DNA of 6,069 bases, from positions 994 to 7,062 of the forward strand of contig FR879530.1 of NCBI GenBank assembly GCA_000434475.1, given 5' to 3'. Below are positions 4,637 through 6,069 of this stretch, piece by piece (position 1 is the stretch's first letter; every line of letters starts with the position of its first letter). The notes under the pieces were generated by a model. It searched no databases and was not told the origin of the DNA. It worked only from the letters and a program-made list of their open reading frames with translations. The position numbers and the translations under genes are program-made. Source of the stretch: Dialister sp. CAG:486. Its GTDB lineage: Bacteria; Bacillota; Negativicutes; Veillonellales; Dialisteraceae.

Positions 4637-5889
4637 ATGACTATCACACTCAATATGTATCAAACGCTGGCTGCCGCTGTGGCAGTCTTTTTTCTTGGCG
4701 GATTTTTAAAGGGGAAGATCCCCCTCTTTCGCAAGTACTGCATCCCCGCGCCGGTCATCGGCGGGACGATCTTCTCCATCGTGAACTGTATCCTCTACAC
4801 CGAGGGGATATGGAACTACAGCCAGGACACCGTCATGCAGAACTGGTGCATGATGCTCTTCTTCACGAGTATCGGCTACATGGCGAGCCTGCGGCTGATC
4901 CTGCGGGGCGGCTATCTCGTCTTCAAAATGGGCATCATGGTCGCGATCCTCATCCTCCTGCAAAACCTCATCGGGATCTCCATGGCGCATGTATTCGGCC
5001 TGCCCTCGTTGATGGGGCTCGCGGACGGCTCGATCCCGCTGGTCGGAGGGCATGGGACAGCCGGCTCCTTCGGCCCGGTACTGGAAGAGATGGGGCTCAT
5101 GAATGGTACCACCATCGCCTTTGCGGCTGCCACCTTCGGTCTTGTCTCCGGCAGCTTCATCGGCGGCCCGATCGGCGAGCTGCTGGTGCGCCGCTTCTCA
5201 CTGATCTCCAATGAAACAGACAATGCGGCAGAAGATACCGGCGAGAAACCAGCGCTGCATCCCAAGGACGCCGCGGCGGCTTACCTCAATATGGATCACT
5301 TCATGTACGCTTTCGGGCAGCTGCTCCTTGCCATGGGTATCGGTACCTATGTGAGCGCCTTTTTCAGCAGCATCGGCCTTGTCTTCCCCGGATACATCGG
5401 CGGCATGATCGTCGCTGCCATCATCCGCAATGTATCGGAGATCACGGAGTGGTACGGCTCTTACCAGCAGGAATGTGGGAGATCACGGAGTGGTACGGCT
5501 CTTACCAGCAGGAATGTGAAGTCTTGGGCGGCATGTGCCTCAATATCTTTCTCTCCTGCGCCCTTATGAGTCTCAAGCTCTGGCAGCTCGCCTCGCTCGC
5601 TGTACCGCTTACGCTGACGCTTCTCATCCAGGTCGCCATGATCGGTGCTTTCGCCTACTTCATCATATTCCGCGTCATGGGAGGCAACTATGAAGCCGCC
5701 GTCATGGCTGCCGGCACCTGCGGCTTCGGCCTCGGCGCGACGCCGAATGCCATCGCAAACATGAATGCGATGTGTGAACGCTACGGCTCTGCGCACACAG
5801 CCTACTTCGTCATCCCGCTCATCGGGGCCTTTGTCGTCGATTTCCTCAATGCATCCATTCTGATGGTATTCATGAATTTGCTGAAATAA
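4637..5889 (+). pseudogene. gltS: Sodium/glutamate symporter GltS, frameshifted by a 41-bp tandem duplication
   Basis: Removing one of the two 41-bp copies at 5437-5518 joins two frames into one 403-residue protein, close to the 401 residues of E. coli GltS. As it stands, translation from ATG 4637 follows GltS to C280, runs 30 foreign residues and stops at 5567-5569 (310 residues). The remaining GltS sequence continues in another frame to TAA 5887-5889. Both GltS halves are recognisable: GGHGTAGSFGP (137-147) in the N-terminal half, and VMGGNYEAAVMAAGTCGFGL plus GATPNAIANM in the C-terminal half. These glycine-rich loops form the substrate and sodium path of this inner-membrane glutamate importer. 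The break falls in the region joining the halves, so the truncated product should lack transport. Outside the duplication the coding sequence shows no decay, meaning the lesion is recent, reversible, or an assembly error. The promoter and ribosome-binding site are excellent. It is divergent from the Lrp-type regulator. Confidence 0.88.
5437..5518 (+). repeat. Perfect 41-bp tandem duplication inside gltS
   Basis: Bases 5437-5477 and 5478-5518 are identical (each starts GGAGATCACGG and ends CAGGAATGTG). Forty-one is not a multiple of three, so the second copy moves translation out of frame; the downstream frame differs by exactly the amount the extra copy adds. With one copy the protein reads ...EWYGSYQQECEVLGG, a smooth GltS sequence. 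Confidence 0.97.
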
Positions 5890-5947
5890 GTGACTGGTGA
5901 CTGGTGACTAGGGACTAGGGACTAGGGACTAGGGATTAGGGATTAGG
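5890..5947 (+). repeat. Block-ordered heptamer tandem array downstream of gltS
   Basis: Starting at the base after the stop codon: GTGA, two CTGGTGA units, four CTAGGGA units, one TTAGGGA and a partial TTAGG. The block order (GTGA type, then CTAGGGA, then TTAGGGA) is the same as after dcuC, 5.2 kb away. Confidence 0.95.
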
Positions 5948-5953
5948 TTTGTA

Positions 5954-5976
5954 ATACGAGAATACAATCCTCGTAT
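5954..5976 (+). other. Small hairpin, weak terminator candidate for gltS
   Basis: ATACGAG (5954-5960) and CTCGTAT (5970-5976) form a 7-bp stem with a 9-base loop. No T run follows, so a role in ending gltS transcription is only a possibility. Confidence 0.3.
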
Positions 5977-6069
5977 CGCGACGAAGCCGACATTTGAATT
6001 TACAGAACCTGCCAAGCCTTACATAACAAAAAGGGGCTGTGAAATAATAGCTCCATGAACACAAAAAAG

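Noticed and set aside
4706..5265. Antisense open frames within gltS
   Set aside because: The plus strand has clear GltS coding sequence; the antisense frames are Arg/Asp/His-rich shadows with no start signals.

Overview
The window reads like a stretch of a moderately GC-rich anaerobic Firmicute chromosome, most plausibly a member of the Negativicutes such as Dialister, Megasphaera or a relative. That placement is an inference from gene content (DcuC-type C4-dicarboxylate carrier, GltS, PepT-like M20 peptidase), codon choice and repeat style; no marker gene is present to prove it.

Layout: the 3' part of a dcuC-like transporter gene (2-625, +) converges on a four-gene minus-strand run. In transcription order that run is an Lrp/AsnC regulator (4450-4001), a site-2 protease family protein (3735-3106), a UPF0126/TRIC-like membrane protein (2871-2215) and an M20 peptidase (2071-950). 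Divergent from the regulator is gltS, a sodium/glutamate symporter gene (4637-5889, +). It has an exact consensus sigma-70 promoter but is broken by a 41-bp tandem duplication that shifts the frame. The right end (5890-6069) carries a repeat array and no recognisable gene.

The genes are conventional; the spacers are not. Five of the six genes are followed at or within about 20 bp of the stop codon by short arrays of 7-bp units (CTAGTGA, CTAGGGA, TTAGGGA and variants), always in the same orientation relative to the gene. Three minus-strand spacers also share a composite repeat: an A-rich or G-rich 7-bp array, GCGGCGC/GCGCCGC arms, a TATAAATA / GCGATGCC block and then the CTAGTGA-type array. 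In one copy the loop between the arms is occupied by a 76-bp dispersed element that occurs again at 850-925. When read as protein, these elements create false ORFs and a false N-terminal extension of the protease.

Functionally the window suggests uptake and turnover of amino acids, peptides and dicarboxylates. The regulator probably controls gltS and itself through the shared 186-bp divergent region, which holds two adjacent perfect 13-bp palindromes. I see no defence system, prophage, transposase, CRISPR array, tRNA or rRNA. The most noteworthy signals are the heptamer arrays, the modular spacer repeats and the potentially reversible gltS duplication.
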